Origin: Streptomyces sp. Ncost-T10-10d
GTDB lineage: Bacteria > Actinomycetota > Actinomycetes > Streptomycetales > Streptomycetaceae
Direction of reading: 5' to 3'
Length of the DNA stretch: 64,000 nucleotides
Assembly: GCF_900091955.1 (NCBI RefSeq)
Contig: NZ_FMDF01000034.1
Coordinates: 1-64,000, forward strand
Shown here: in pieces, positions 46,341-55,335 of the stretch
Position numbering within the stretch: position 1 is the stretch's first letter
Layout: every line of letters begins with the position of its first letter
Translations under genes and position numbers: made by a program
The notes under the pieces: model-generated
Database searches by the model: none
Told to the model about the DNA's origin: nothing
Seen by the model: only the letters and a program-made list of their open reading frames with translations

Positions 46341-47384
46341 TCAGCCGCCGGTCATCGGGCGGGCGGGGGTGGTGCCGCCGCGTGGCGTACGGTCCGCGTG
46401 CGGCGGGCGCCGGCTGCCGGCCGGGGTGACCGGGGTCCGCTCCGAGCGCATCAGATGCGCCGGATGCGACGGGGGCGCCGGGTGTGCACGCGAGCGGGCG
46501 CCCGTGACCGTGCCCGTGGTGGTCGCCGTGTGTCCTCCCGCGGCGACCGGCTCCAGCACCGGGCTCTGCGCCACGGTGTCGCCGCCGTCCAGTTGCGGGA
46601 GCAGAACGGTCCGGGGTCCTCCGGCCGCGACGGGCACGGAAGGAACGGGACGGCCGCGTCCCCGCAGGGTCCCGCGCTGGGCGAAGATCCAGGCCTCGGC
46701 CCTGGTGATCAGCGGCTCGACCCAGGGCAGGCCCAGCAGGATCAGCAGCCCCGCGGCCCAGCCCAGCAGTACATCGCTGAGCCAGTGCGTGCCGAGGTAG
46801 ACGGTGGTGAGTCCGACGCCGAGCGAGACGATCGCCGACGTTGCCGACAGGTAGCGCCTGGCCCGCGGGGTGGTCGCCAGATAGGCGAGGATCCCCCAGG
46901 TGACGACCGCGTTGGCGGTGTGGCCCGACGGAAATATATCGCCGCCGGCGAAGAGCTCCGCGGAGCCGATCTGGGTCGCGTAGTGCGGGCCGAGCCGCCC
47001 CAGGCCGATCTTGACCGCGCCGACCGTCATATTGAGCAGCAGCAATGCGGCGGCGAGCGTCAGCAGGGGCCGCAGCGTGTGCTGCCGCCAGGAGCGCCAA
47101 CCGAGCCAGCAGGCGACCATGGTGGCGGTGGGGCCGCGCTGGCCGAGCACGATGTAGTAGTCGAGGAAGGCATGGATTTCCGGCCACTGTTGATACGGCC
47201 GGAAGAGCATGACCTTCCAGTCCAGGGTCACCAGCCAGGAAGAGGTCAGCACGGCAACGACGATGGCGAGATAGAACGCCAACGTCCCGCCGAAGAGAGC
47301 GATGCGATGACGGCTCATCCGCGGTGGCTCTATCTTCGGCGGCTCCGGCTCCCGGTCCAGGCGGGCAAAGATGTCGGTACGCAC
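46341..47384 (-). CDS. PAP2-family membrane phosphatase
   Basis: 347 residues from GTG 47384. Five or six hydrophobic segments are visible between residues 28 and 220. The phosphatase motifs are KIGLGRLGP (C1, about 125), FPSGHTANA (C2, about 151) and VYLGTHWLSDVLLGW (C3, about 195). The C-terminal 110 residues are Pro/Ala/Arg-rich and cytoplasmic or disordered. It would dephosphorylate lipid phosphates such as phosphatidic acid or undecaprenyl pyrophosphate at the membrane. C1 lacks the usual terminal Arg-Pro (LGP instead of RP), a deviation to note. The start has weak ribosome-site support. Confidence 0.85.
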   Translation of the reverse strand: MRTDIFARLDREPEPPKIEPPRMSRHRIALFGGTLAFYLAIVVAVLTSSWLVTLDWKVMLFRPYQQWPEIHAFLDYYIVLGQRGPTATMVACWLGWRSWRQHTLRPLLTLAAALLLLNMTVGAVKIGLGRLGPHYATQIGSAELFAGGDIFPSGHTANAVVTWGILAYLATTPRARRYLSATSAIVSLGVGLTTVYLGTHWLSDVLLGWAAGLLILLGLPWVEPLITRAEAWIFAQRGTLRGRGRPVPSVPVAAGGPRTVLLPQLDGGDTVAQSPVLEPVAAGGHTATTTGTVTGARSRAHPAPPSHPAHLMRSERTPVTPAGSRRPPHADRTPRGGTTPARPMTGG

Positions 47385-47938
47385 CCAATCGACGTTACAG
47401 CGAGTTAGTGCGCGAACAGGTCGATCCGGTCTCTTTGTGATGACGATGTGATGTGGACTATGTCTCAGTCGGGCCTTAATTCCTGACCCGAAGAAGTGTA
47501 TCGACGGGTCTCTGCGCTATTGATTTCGCACTCATTTCGGAAGGATGTTTGGGTGCGGACGGAAAAGCGCAAGGGTGCCGGTATGAATTTCTCCGACTTC
47601 TCGTAAGGGTGAAGCGGGCAGTGTCCGTCCGGTCACCGAACGCGTTCGGTGTGGGCCCGGCAAGTGCTCCGGGCGTCACGCCGAGTACCTTCTGTGCCGG
47701 GCGTGAAGGCCGTCCGCGCGGGTTCGTGCAGGTCCGAGCGGGTCCCGAGCGGCGGCTCGGCGTGGCGTACGCCACACTTCACGGCCCATCGGGGTATGAG
47801 GTGGACCACGTGTGAGTGCTCCGAACTCGCGTACGCTGACGGATCACTCGCCCGTCGATGCCGGGCCCCGAGGGACAGTGAACCGCTGCATCCCCGGCTG
47901 GCCTGCCGAACGCGAGGGACCTTTTGGGAGGTACATGC
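47385..47938. other. Long intergenic region upstream of the MFS gene
   Basis: 554 bp between the divergent PAP2 and MFS genes. The first 150 bp are relatively AT-rich. It contains an 18-bp palindrome at 47634-47651. Short open stretches here have no convincing codon bias or ribosome sites. A small unrecognised gene cannot be excluded. Confidence 0.4.
47634..47651. repeat. 18-bp perfect palindrome
   Basis: CACCGAACGCGTTCGGTG reads the same on both strands. It lies between the divergent PAP2 and MFS genes, 290 bp before the MFS start, and could be an operator for a TetR- or LacI-type repressor. No regulator gene is adjacent. Confidence 0.45.
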
Positions 47939-49663
47939 ATGTCCGGGACGGCCACAGCCCGAATCCGGCTGCGCTCAGCAGCCGACGGTGCCAATCGATG
48001 GGTCGTCCTCGTCGTCCTCTGCCTCAGTCTGCTGCTCGTCGCGCTCGATTCGACCGTGCTCCATGTCGCCGTCCCCGCCGTCACCGAGGACCTGCGGCCC
48101 AGTGCCGTCGGTCTGCTCTGGATCGTGGACGCCTATCCGCTGGTCTGCGCCTCGTTGCTGATCCTCTTCGGCACCCTCGGCGACCGCGTCGGCCGGCGCC
48201 GCGTTCTGCTGCTCGGCTATGCGCTCTTCGGCGTCGCCTCCGCGATCGCCGCGATGGCCGACAGCCCCGGCGTACTGATAGCGGCGCGTGCCCTGCTCGG
48301 CGTCGGCGGCGCGATGATCATGCCGGCGACGTTGTCGATCCTCCGGCAGGTCTTCCCCGACCGGCGTGAGCGGGCCGTGGCGATCGGCGTCTGGACCGCG
48401 GTCGCCGCCGTCGGCGCCGCCACCGGGCCCGTCATAGGCGGCTTCCTCGTCGAGCACTTCTGGTGGGGCTCGGTCTTTCTGATCAATATCCCGCTGATGG
48501 CGCTGATCCTGCCGGCCGGCCGCCTGCTGCTCCCCGAGTCACGCGGCAGCGATGACGGCCCGTGGGATGTGCTGGGCGCGCTGATGGCCGCGGCCGGAGT
48601 GCTCGGTGTGGTCCTGGGAGTGAAGCGGGCGGGCACCGGTGAGGGGCTGCTGAGCCCGGCCACACTGGCCCCGCTGCTGATCGGTGCCGTACTGCTCATA
48701 GCCTTCGTGCGCCGTCAGAAGCGCCGTACGCATCCGCTGATCGACATCGGCATGTTCGCCAGGCCCGCCTTCTCGACCGCGGTGGGCTGCATCATCCTCG
48801 CCATGCTGGCTCTGGTCGGGCTGGAACTGATAGCTGTGCAGTACCTCCAGCTCGTCCTGGGCCTGAGCCCGTTTCAGACCGGTCTGCGGCTGCTGCCGCT
48901 CACCTTCGCGGCCATGGCCGCGGGCGCCACCGGCTCGTACACCCTGCGCCGCATCGGGCCGCGCCGGATGGTCGGCTGGGGTTTCGTGCTCACGGCCGCC
49001 TCGGTACTGGTCCTGACCGCGATGGGGCAGCACGACCGGCCCGGCCTGCTGACCGCGGCCTTCGTCGCACTGGGCTTCGGGCTTCAGTCCACGCTCTTCG
49101 GGGCGTACGAATCCATGCTCAGCGAGGCCCCCGCCGACCGGGCGGGCGGCGCGGCGGCGATCGGCGAGACCTCCTACCAACTGGGCGCGGGTATGGGTAT
49201 CGCGCTGCTCGGCAGCATCATGAACGCCGCCTACACCCCCGGACTCGCGAAGCTTCCCGAAGAGGGCGTCCCCGCCGGGTACGGTGCGGCCGCCTCCCAC
49301 TCGCTGGGCGAGGCCTACCAGGTGGCGGACCGGCTGGGCGGTCCGCTGGGCGAGGTGCTGCGCTCCACGGCCCGCCACTCCTTCATCACCGGGCTGCATG
49401 TCACGCTGCTGGTCAGCGCGGCTCTGCTGCTGGTCGGAGCGCTCGCCGCGCTGCGACTGCCGCGGGTGATGGAGTGCCCGTCACCGGGTGCCCGTGAACC
49501 CCACGAGGCCGAGGATGTCCATGAGTCCCCGGGGCAGAGCGAGGCGGCGGGTTTCCACGGTCCGCACGAGACGCCCGCCGCGGGCCGCACGCAGCGGCCG
49601 CGCCCGCTGCCCGCCCGGCGCCGCCCCGCCGGGGCGACCGGCTCTGGACGGGCGGGACGCTGA
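47939..49663 (+). CDS. MFS drug-efflux transporter, DHA2 (14-TM) family
   Basis: 574 residues from ATG 47939, with GGGAGG 7 nt upstream. Motif A is LGDRVGRRR (about 79). The first helix pair has LDSTVLHVAVPAV, typical of EmrB/QacA proteins. ARALLGVGGAMIMPATLSIL and the motif-C-like GPVIGGFL are present, and about 14 hydrophobic segments can be counted up to residue 510. The last 60 residues are a Pro/Arg-rich cytoplasmic tail. It should export hydrophobic cations or other drugs by proton antiport. The substrate is unknown and no regulator lies next to it. Confidence 0.9.
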   Translation: MSGTATARIRLRSAADGANRWVVLVVLCLSLLLVALDSTVLHVAVPAVTEDLRPSAVGLLWIVDAYPLVCASLLILFGTLGDRVGRRRVLLLGYALFGVASAIAAMADSPGVLIAARALLGVGGAMIMPATLSILRQVFPDRRERAVAIGVWTAVAAVGAATGPVIGGFLVEHFWWGSVFLINIPLMALILPAGRLLLPESRGSDDGPWDVLGALMAAAGVLGVVLGVKRAGTGEGLLSPATLAPLLIGAVLLIAFVRRQKRRTHPLIDIGMFARPAFSTAVGCIILAMLALVGLELIAVQYLQLVLGLSPFQTGLRLLPLTFAAMAAGATGSYTLRRIGPRRMVGWGFVLTAASVLVLTAMGQHDRPGLLTAAFVALGFGLQSTLFGAYESMLSEAPADRAGGAAAIGETSYQLGAGMGIALLGSIMNAAYTPGLAKLPEEGVPAGYGAAASHSLGEAYQVADRLGGPLGEVLRSTARHSFITGLHVTLLVSAALLLVGALAALRLPRVMECPSPGAREPHEAEDVHESPGQSEAAGFHGPHETPAAGRTQRPRPLPARRRPAGATGSGRAGR

Positions 49664-49687
49664 GCCGTAACGTCGGTGCGGCACCAT

Positions 49688-49704
49688 AACTAACACTGCT
49701 AGTT
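49688..49704. promoter_or_regulatory. Putative TetR-type operator upstream of acyl-CoA dehydrogenase
   Basis: AACTAACACTGCTAGTT matches its own reverse complement at 14 of 17 positions (AACTA...TAGTT arms). It lies 33 bp before the start codon and is AT-rich in a GC-rich background, overlapping the expected promoter. The repressor is not encoded nearby. Confidence 0.6.
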
Positions 49705-49736
49705 TTAGCATCGTGCGAGCCACCGGAGGCACCCTC

Positions 49737-50948
49737 ATGTCCACCTCTGAGTCCTCGAAGCTCCCGCCCTTCGACCCCGCCGACCCGATCGGCATCGACG
49801 ATCTGCTCAGCGCCGAGGACCTCGCCATCCGCGAGACCGTCCGCGACTGGGCCACCGACCGCGTCCTGCCGCACATCGCCGAGTGGTACGAGAACGGCGA
49901 GCTGCCCGGCATCCGTGAGCTGGCCCGCGAGCTCGGTTCGCTCGGTGCCCTCGGCATGTCCCTGCAGGGCTACGGCTGCGCGGGCGCCACCGCCGTCCAG
50001 TACGGACTGGCCTGCCTGGAACTCGAAGCGGCCGACTCGGGAATCCGCTCCCTCGTCTCCGTGCAGGGGTCGCTCGCCATGTACGCCATCCACCGCTTCG
50101 GCTCCGAGGAGCAGCGGCAGCGGTGGCTGCCGGGCATGGCGGCCGGCGAGATCATCGGCTGCTTCGGCCTCACCGAGCCGGACCACGGCTCCGACCCGGC
50201 CGGGATGCGGACGTACGCCAGGCGCGACGGCGAGGACTGGGTGCTCACCGGCCGCAAGATGTGGATCACCAACGGCTCGGTCGCCGGGGTCGCCGTCGTC
50301 TGGGCGCAGACCGACCAGGGCGGCGCGGCCGGCGGAATCCGCGGGTTCGTCGTGCCGGCCGACACCCCGGGCTTCTCGGCGCCCGAGATCAGGCACAAGT
50401 GGTCGCTGCGCGCCTCGGTCACCAGTGAGCTGGTCCTCGACGAGGTACGGCTGCCGGCCGATGCCGTACTCCCCGGGGTCACAGGTCTCCGCGGCCCGCT
50501 CAGCTGCCTCAGCCATGCCCGCTACGGCATCGTCTGGGGAGCCATGGGCGCGGCGCGCGCCAGCTTCGAGTCGGCCCTCGACTATGCGAAGACCCGGGAG
50601 CAGTTCGGCCGGCCGATCGGTGGCTTCCAGCTCACCCAGGCCAAGTTCGCGGACATGGCCGTGGAACTGCACAAGGGCATCCTGCTCGCCCATCATCTGG
50701 GCCGACGGATGGACGCGGGCAGGCTCCGTCCGGAACAGGTCAGTTTCGGAAAACTCAACAATGTGCGGGAGGCGATCGAGATCTGCCGTACCTCGCGCAC
50801 GATCCTCGGCGCCAACGGGATCTCTCTGGAGTACCCGGTGATGCGCCATGCGACGAACCTGGAGTCGGTGCTCACCTACGAAGGAACCGTGGAGATGCAC
50901 CAGCTGGTGCTGGGCAAGGCGCTCACCGGCCTCGACGCGTTCCGGTAG
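49737..50948 (+). CDS. Acyl-CoA dehydrogenase (glutaryl-CoA dehydrogenase-like)
   Basis: 403 residues from ATG 49737, with GGAGG 8 nt upstream. The three acyl-CoA dehydrogenase segments are present: FGLTEPDHGSDPAGM (about 143), WITNGSVAGVAVVWA, and REQFGRPIGGFQLTQAKFADM (about 285). The catalytic Glu lies in TYEGTVEMHQLVLGKALTG (about 384). RXASVTSELVLDEVRLP and the ending LTGLDAF fit the glutaryl-CoA dehydrogenase subgroup (lysine and tryptophan catabolism), which both oxidises and decarboxylates its substrate. A 17-bp dyad in the promoter suggests a TetR-type repressor responds to acyl-CoA. It is convergent with sepF. Confidence 0.88.
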   Translation: MSTSESSKLPPFDPADPIGIDDLLSAEDLAIRETVRDWATDRVLPHIAEWYENGELPGIRELARELGSLGALGMSLQGYGCAGATAVQYGLACLELEAADSGIRSLVSVQGSLAMYAIHRFGSEEQRQRWLPGMAAGEIIGCFGLTEPDHGSDPAGMRTYARRDGEDWVLTGRKMWITNGSVAGVAVVWAQTDQGGAAGGIRGFVVPADTPGFSAPEIRHKWSLRASVTSELVLDEVRLPADAVLPGVTGLRGPLSCLSHARYGIVWGAMGAARASFESALDYAKTREQFGRPIGGFQLTQAKFADMAVELHKGILLAHHLGRRMDAGRLRPEQVSFGKLNNVREAIEICRTSRTILGANGISLEYPVMRHATNLESVLTYEGTVEMHQLVLGKALTGLDAFR

Positions 50949-50969
50949 ACCGGTCGGCGAGCGCCCTGC

Positions 50970-51413
50970 TCAGCTCTGGTTGAAGAAGCCGTCGGCCGGC
51001 CGGCCGACGGCTTCGCCGTTGACCACCTGGGTGTCGGCCGGGGTCAGCAGGAAGACCCGGGTGGCCACGCGCTCGATCGAGCCGCGCAGTCCGAAGGTCA
51101 GCCCCGCCGCGAAGTCCACGACGCGCTTGGCGTCGGTGGGATCCATGGTCGTGAGGTTGACGATCACCGGGATGCCGTCCCGGAAGAGCTCTCCGATCGC
51201 TCGCGCGTCCCGGAAGCTGTCCGGGGTGACGGTGGCGATCCGGCGGCCCGTTTCCTCGGCCGCCTCGGAGGCCACCTGCACCCGGGGGTCGGTCACCCAG
51301 GCCTGACCGGTCCCGGTCTGTGCACCCTCGGCGTACTCGTCGTCGTCGTAGTACCGCTCGTCGTTGTCCTCCACGAGGCCCAGCCAGGCACTCGCCTTGC
51401 GCACCGATCCCAT
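50970..51413 (-). CDS. sepF: SepF-like cell-division protein
   Basis: 147 residues, ATG at 51413. The N-terminus is [29 protein letters not shown], an amphipathic helix then acidic stretch. The SepF core ([70 protein letters not shown]) follows. SepF proteins anchor FtsZ to the membrane. Streptomyces has several paralogues, one beside the dcw cluster and two SepF-like proteins elsewhere (SflA, SflB). This gene's context, beside a DUF5685 gene, matches the SflA locus as I remember it rather than dcw-linked sepF. Confidence 0.87.
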   Translation of the reverse strand: MGSVRKASAWLGLVEDNDERYYDDDEYAEGAQTGTGQAWVTDPRVQVASEAAEETGRRIATVTPDSFRDARAIGELFRDGIPVIVNLTTMDPTDAKRVVDFAAGLTFGLRGSIERVATRVFLLTPADTQVVNGEAVGRPADGFFNQS

Positions 51414-51721
51414 GGACGCCTCCTCTCACCGCGGTTCCGTGGTGTTCCGCATCTCTTTCGTATCCCTATGGTCGTCCATGATGCGGATCGTGCGCCAAGT
51501 GGATAGTCGGCGCGCAGGGGATTCGTGACGGTACTGGTGCAGAAGATGTGGCGATTCGTCAAGGTTCCTCCTGCATCAGGGGCCTGAAAGAAAGAAAATA
51601 CGATCTGCCGGTCCGTACGGGTGATGTGGGGGACGTACGGGTGAACGGGTCCCTCGATACGATGCACGTCGCGCACGCGCACGAGTGTGGCGCGCAGGTG
51701 AACGACTCTCGGGGGATCGTC
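51414..51721. other. sepF-DUF5685 divergent intergenic region
   Basis: 308 bp. A relatively AT-rich patch (GAAAGAAAGAAAATACGATC, about 51587-51606) may contain a promoter. GATACGAT about 60 bp before the DUF5685 start is another candidate -10. No coding sequence or hairpin was recognised. Confidence 0.35.
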
Positions 51722-52965
51722 GTGTTCGGAATCGTCAGGCCCTGTGCCCACCGCTTGTCCGAGGGGCTCAGGACCGAGTGGATGGCTCATCTCTGCGGGC
51801 TCTGTCTGGCGCTCCGGTCCGACCACGGGCAATTCGCCCGGATCGTCACGAACTATGACGGCCTGATCGTCTCGGTTCTGACGGAGGCTCAGGCCGATCG
51901 CACCACCGGATGGCGACGTACCGCAGGGCCCTGCCCGCTGCGCGCCATGCGGACCGCTCCGGTCGCCCGCGGCGAGGGAGCCAGGCTGGCCGCCGCCGTC
52001 TCCCTGGTGCTGGCATCGGCCAAGGTGCGGGACCACGTCGCCGACGGGGACGGCCTGTTGAAGCGCCGCCCGGTCGCGGCCGCAGCGCGCCGGGTCGCCG
52101 CGGGCTGGGACCGGGCCGGCGCGCGCACCGGCGCACAGCTCGGCTTCGACACGGCGCTGCTCGTCGACGCCGTCGACCGGCAGACCGGCATCGAACTGCT
52201 CGCCGGGCCCGGCACCCCGCTGCTCGCGGTCACCGAGCCCACCGAGACCGCCACCGCGGCGGCCTTCGCCCACACCGCGATACTCGCGGGCAAGCCGCAG
52301 AACGCGGAGCCGCTGGCCGAGGCGGGCCGCCTCTTCGGACGCCTGGCGCATCTGCTGGATGCCGTGGAGGACCAGGAAGCTGACGCTGCGTCGGGTGCCT
52401 GGAACCCGCTCACCGCGACCGGCACCACGCGGGCCGAGGCCCGGCGGCTCTGCGACGACGCGCTGAGCGGCATGCGGCTGGCGCTGCGCGACGCTCAGTT
52501 CACCGACGGCAAGCTGGCCCATGTGCTGCTGGTGCACGAACTGCGGCAGTCGGTGGACCGGGCGTTCGGCACCACAGCATGCTCGCACCGGGCCGGCGGC
52601 CCGGCCCCGGACGCAGCTGTGCCTCCGTCAGATGTGCGACAGACCGGGTCCTTCGGGCCGCCGCCCGGCAATCCGTACGCGCCGAGCCCCGGCAGCCCCG
52701 TCGGTCCGCCGCACGCCCCCGCCCGAGCCCCCGCGCGACCGGCGCGGTCTGATCGCGGGCTGCCTGGTCTGGGGCGGGGCTGGCCTGCACCTGCCAGATG
52801 TGCTGCGGCACCTTCAACGACCCGTGGAGCCATCAGCGCCGCGAGGGGCTGTGCAGTCAGTGCGACTGCGGCGACTGCTGCGAGGCCTGTGACTGCTGCA
52901 GCAACTGCGGGGACTGCTGCGAATCCTGCGACTGCTGCGACTGCGGGTGCGACTGCAGCTGCTGA
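51722..52965 (+). pseudogene. DUF5685-type Cys-rich protein gene with two apparent frameshifts
   Basis: The start is GTG 51722 (MFGIVRPCAHRLSEGLRTEWMA), with GGGGGA 7 nt upstream. About 300 residues follow in frame (core HLCGLCLAL, GPCPLRAMRTAPV, AAFAHTAILAGKP, LLVHELRQSVDRAFG). The sequence then shifts twice: near 52700-52740 to the frame reading RRGLIAGCLVW, and near 52768-52780 to one reading CTCQMCCGTFNDPW followed by DC/CC pairs up to TGA 52963-52965. That tail holds 22 Cys in about 60 residues and has perfect GC3 bias. Without correction the first frame runs on for another 1.3 kb antisense to the next gene, which is not credible. It is either two real indels or sequence error. Function is unknown. 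Confidence 0.78.
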
Positions 52966-53032
52966 GACGGGGAGCCCGGCGCGGGCCGGACGGGTCCGGG
53001 ACCGCGCGGACACCGCCCCGGCCCGGGCCGGA

Positions 53033-53977
53033 TCACTTGATCTCGGGCGGCGAGATCTGCGAGGTCCTGATCGCCGACGCGCCGATGCCCCACTTCTTCA
53101 GGATCCTGTCGTAGGTGCCGTCCGCCTTGAGGCTGTTCACCGCGGCCTGGAAGGCGGGCGCCAGCGGGGTGCCCTTCTTGAAGGCGAAGCCGACGTCGAG
53201 GCGCTTGAACTCATTGAGGAAGCGCACACCCTCCTGCTGCTCCACCGCGTAACGCAGCCCGTTGATGGTCGACATCACCACATCGCTGCGGCCCTGCTGG
53301 AGCGAGCCCCAGATCGCTCCCTGGTCGTTGTAGGTCTTCACCTCGTACGGCTTCTTGCCCGCGTCGGAGCACAGATGCCTGTTCTCCTCCAGTGTCACCT
53401 CGAAGGTGGTGCCCGCGCCGGTGCCCACGGTCAGGCCGCAGAGCTGGGTGAGGTCGGTGACCTTCTTCAGCCTGCTGTCGTCGCGGACCGCGAAGCCCTG
53501 TCCGTCATTGATGTACGTGACGAAGTCGATCGTCCTGCGACGCTCGTCGGTCACCCCGAAGTTCCCGGTACCCACGTCGTACTTCCCGCTGCCCAGCGCC
53601 GGCAGGATCGCCTCGAAGGAGGCCACTTCGCGCTTCGGCCTCAGCCCGAGCTTCCTGGCCACCGCGTCCGCGACGTCGATGTCCGTACCGGCCACCGTCC
53701 TGCCGTCCTCGAGGTAGGTGGCGCCGGGCGGATTGCCGATGCTGGAGGCGATGGTGAAGGTGCCGGAGGCACGGACATCGGCGGGCAGCAGCTTCGCCGC
53801 GGCCTCGTCCTCGCGCACCGACGACACGACATCCGTCGTCGGGATCCTTCCCTTGGCGGCCGCGGTCCCGGCGGCGCCGGCCGGTGCGGCCGCCGGATCG
53901 CCGGACCCGCACGCGGTGAGGGCGAGAGCGGCGACGGTGATCAGCGCGAAGGCAGCGGAGTGCCGGGTTCGGGGCAT
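53033..53977 (-). CDS. Amino-acid-type ABC transporter substrate-binding lipoprotein
   Basis: 314 residues. There is a signal peptide with a lipobox (ALALTACGSG, about 17-26), so it is lipid-anchored outside the membrane. The SBP_bac_3 fold follows: TFTIASSIGNPPGATYLEDGRTVAGTDIDVADAVARKLGLRP, VASFEAILPALGSGKYDVGTGNFGVTDERRRTIDFVTYINDGQGFAV, and the C-terminal KADGTYDRILKKWGI. It is encoded divergently from the transporter operon. Upstream on its own strand is a 23-residue Cys-ending leader peptide, so its expression is probably cysteine-controlled. The ligand may be a sulfur-containing amino acid. Confidence 0.9.
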   Translation of the reverse strand: MPRTRHSAAFALITVAALALTACGSGDPAAAPAGAAGTAAAKGRIPTTDVVSSVREDEAAAKLLPADVRASGTFTIASSIGNPPGATYLEDGRTVAGTDIDVADAVARKLGLRPKREVASFEAILPALGSGKYDVGTGNFGVTDERRRTIDFVTYINDGQGFAVRDDSRLKKVTDLTQLCGLTVGTGAGTTFEVTLEENRHLCSDAGKKPYEVKTYNDQGAIWGSLQQGRSDVVMSTINGLRYAVEQQEGVRFLNEFKRLDVGFAFKKGTPLAPAFQAAVNSLKADGTYDRILKKWGIGASAIRTSQISPPEIK

Positions 53978-54202
53978 GAGGTGTGGTTCTCCTGGTTCGT
54001 CGGCCGTGAACAGGCGCGAAAGCGCGGCAGCAGGGCAGCGCGCAGCGACACCACGGTCGTGGCGAAGGAAATCGGCGGAGCGGGAAACGGCGGAGCGAGG
54101 GGAGGGCGGAGCGGTGTTGTGTACGTGAAGACACGCAGGGAACAGTGCTCAGGCGCCGCACACGGCGCGAGGCAGAGACACGAGGAGACGCAGGGGGTCA
54201 GC

Positions 54203-54274
54203 TCAACAGGAGGAGGACCACACGCGACCGAAGTCGATGTGGGAGCGCTTGACCAGCCACTGCTGCGAATGCAT
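54203..54274 (-). CDS. Cys-ending leader peptide (putative attenuator)
   Basis: 23 residues. It starts MHSQQWLVKRSHIDFG, continues RVWSSS and ends with Cys before TGA. The core LVKRSHIDFGRVWSSSC matches the pattern of Streptomyces peptides annotated as putative leader peptides, (L)V.R.H(I/V)D(L/F).RV.S..C. These lie upstream of sulfur-metabolism genes, and in mycobacteria short Cys-rich leaders act as cysteine-responsive attenuators. It precedes the divergent substrate-binding protein gene, with a 225-bp gap for the attenuator. There is no good Shine-Dalgarno, so it may be leaderless. Confidence 0.75.
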   Translation of the reverse strand: MHSQQWLVKRSHIDFGRVWSSSC

Positions 54275-54345
54275 GGCCCAAGTGGAACAGGCATCGAGTG
54301 GTCCGTCAACTGAACTGAGACGTACGACTCACAGTGTGGACAAGC

Positions 54346-54375
54346 TTGACAGCACGCAGTGAACAGCGCTTACCT
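54346..54375 (+). promoter_or_regulatory. Promoter for the sulfur-transport operon
   Basis: TTGACA at 54346-54351 and TTACCT at 54370-54375 are 18 bp apart, a good vegetative promoter. It lies about 95 bp before the permease start, in the 490-bp gap that also holds the leader peptide on the other strand. Confidence 0.65.
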
Positions 54376-54468
54376 CGGAAGCGGACCGGTGCTGAGGGGC
54401 CCGGTCCACGTTGTGTTTCTGCTGAAGGCACGCCCCGTGTTCGATCTCTGCATCCACGGAGCCTTCGC

Positions 54469-55335
54469 ATGTCCGCGCAGACAGATACCCGCCCTCCGTC
54501 CTCCCCCGCCCCGCTCACGAAGAGCAATGATGCCGACCGGCTCCGGATCGTCCCGGTACGCCGGACAGGGCAGTGGGCGGCGGCCGTTGCCGCCCTGGCG
54601 CTCCTCGCCCTGGTGCTGAACTCCGTCATCCGCAACGAAGCCTTCCAATGGGATGTCGTCGCCGATTACTTCACCACCAGCGCAGTCCTGCGCGGCCTCG
54701 GCCTCACCCTCTGGCTCACGGCACTGGTCATGGTGCTCGGCTTCGCCCTCGGCACGCTGCTCGCCGTCCTCAGGCTCTCCAGCAACCACGTGCTGCAAGC
54801 GGTCAGTTGGGGATACGTCTGGCTCTTCAGATCCACCCCGATCCTGGTTCAGCTGCTGTTCTGGTTCAACATCGGCGCGCTCTACCCGGAGATCCTCGGC
54901 GTCCGTACGGTGAACCTTCTCGGCCCCGTCACGGTCGCCGTCATCGGGCTCACCCTGCACGAGGCCGCCTACGCCGCCGAAGTCGTCCGCGGCGGCATCC
55001 TCTCCGTCGAACGCGGACAGATCGAGGCCGCCCAGTCGCTCGGCCTCGGACCCTGGCGCCGGTTCCGCCGGATCGTGCTGCCGCAGGCGATGCGCTCCAT
55101 CGTCCCGCCCGCCGGGAACATGCTGATCGGCACCCTCAAGGGCACCTCGATCGTCAGCATCATTGCCGTGCAGGACCTGCTGTACTCGGTGCAGCTCGTG
55201 TACCACCGCACCTACCAGGTCATCCCGCTGCTGCTGGTCGCCACCATCTGGTACGCCGTCGTCACCTCGTTGCTCAGCATCGGCCAGCACTACATCGAGC
55301 GGCACTACGCGCGCGGCACGGCAGGTGCTCGATGA
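54469..55335 (+). CDS. Amino-acid-type ABC transporter permease
   Basis: 288 residues from ATG 54469, with CGGAG 8 nt upstream. An N-terminal cytoplasmic segment of about 45 residues is followed by a HisM/GlnP-type membrane domain: [54 protein letters not shown], and the EAA loop HEAAYAAEVVRGGILSVERGQIEAAQSLGLG. The coupling helix ends [17 protein letters not shown]. It is the first gene of a co-directional set and overlaps the next by ATGA. It probably pairs with the permease downstream to form a heterodimer. Confidence 0.9.
   Translation: MSAQTDTRPPSSPAPLTKSNDADRLRIVPVRRTGQWAAAVAALALLALVLNSVIRNEAFQWDVVADYFTTSAVLRGLGLTLWLTALVMVLGFALGTLLAVLRLSSNHVLQAVSWGYVWLFRSTPILVQLLFWFNIGALYPEILGVRTVNLLGPVTVAVIGLTLHEAAYAAEVVRGGILSVERGQIEAAQSLGLGPWRRFRRIVLPQAMRSIVPPAGNMLIGTLKGTSIVSIIAVQDLLYSVQLVYHRTYQVIPLLLVATIWYAVVTSLLSIGQHYIERHYARGTAGAR

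Noticed and set aside
51548..54313. One 921-residue plus-strand protein
   Set aside because: Only the first part (from 51722) is coding. After about 52700 the frame leaves the DUF5685 sequence and runs antisense to a well-supported lipoprotein gene.
54404..54480. A plus-strand stretch reading LLKARPVFDLC...AFAC that resembles a second leader peptide
   Set aside because: It has no nearby stop, runs on into the permease gene in another frame, and does not fit the H(I/V)D.xRV.S pattern.
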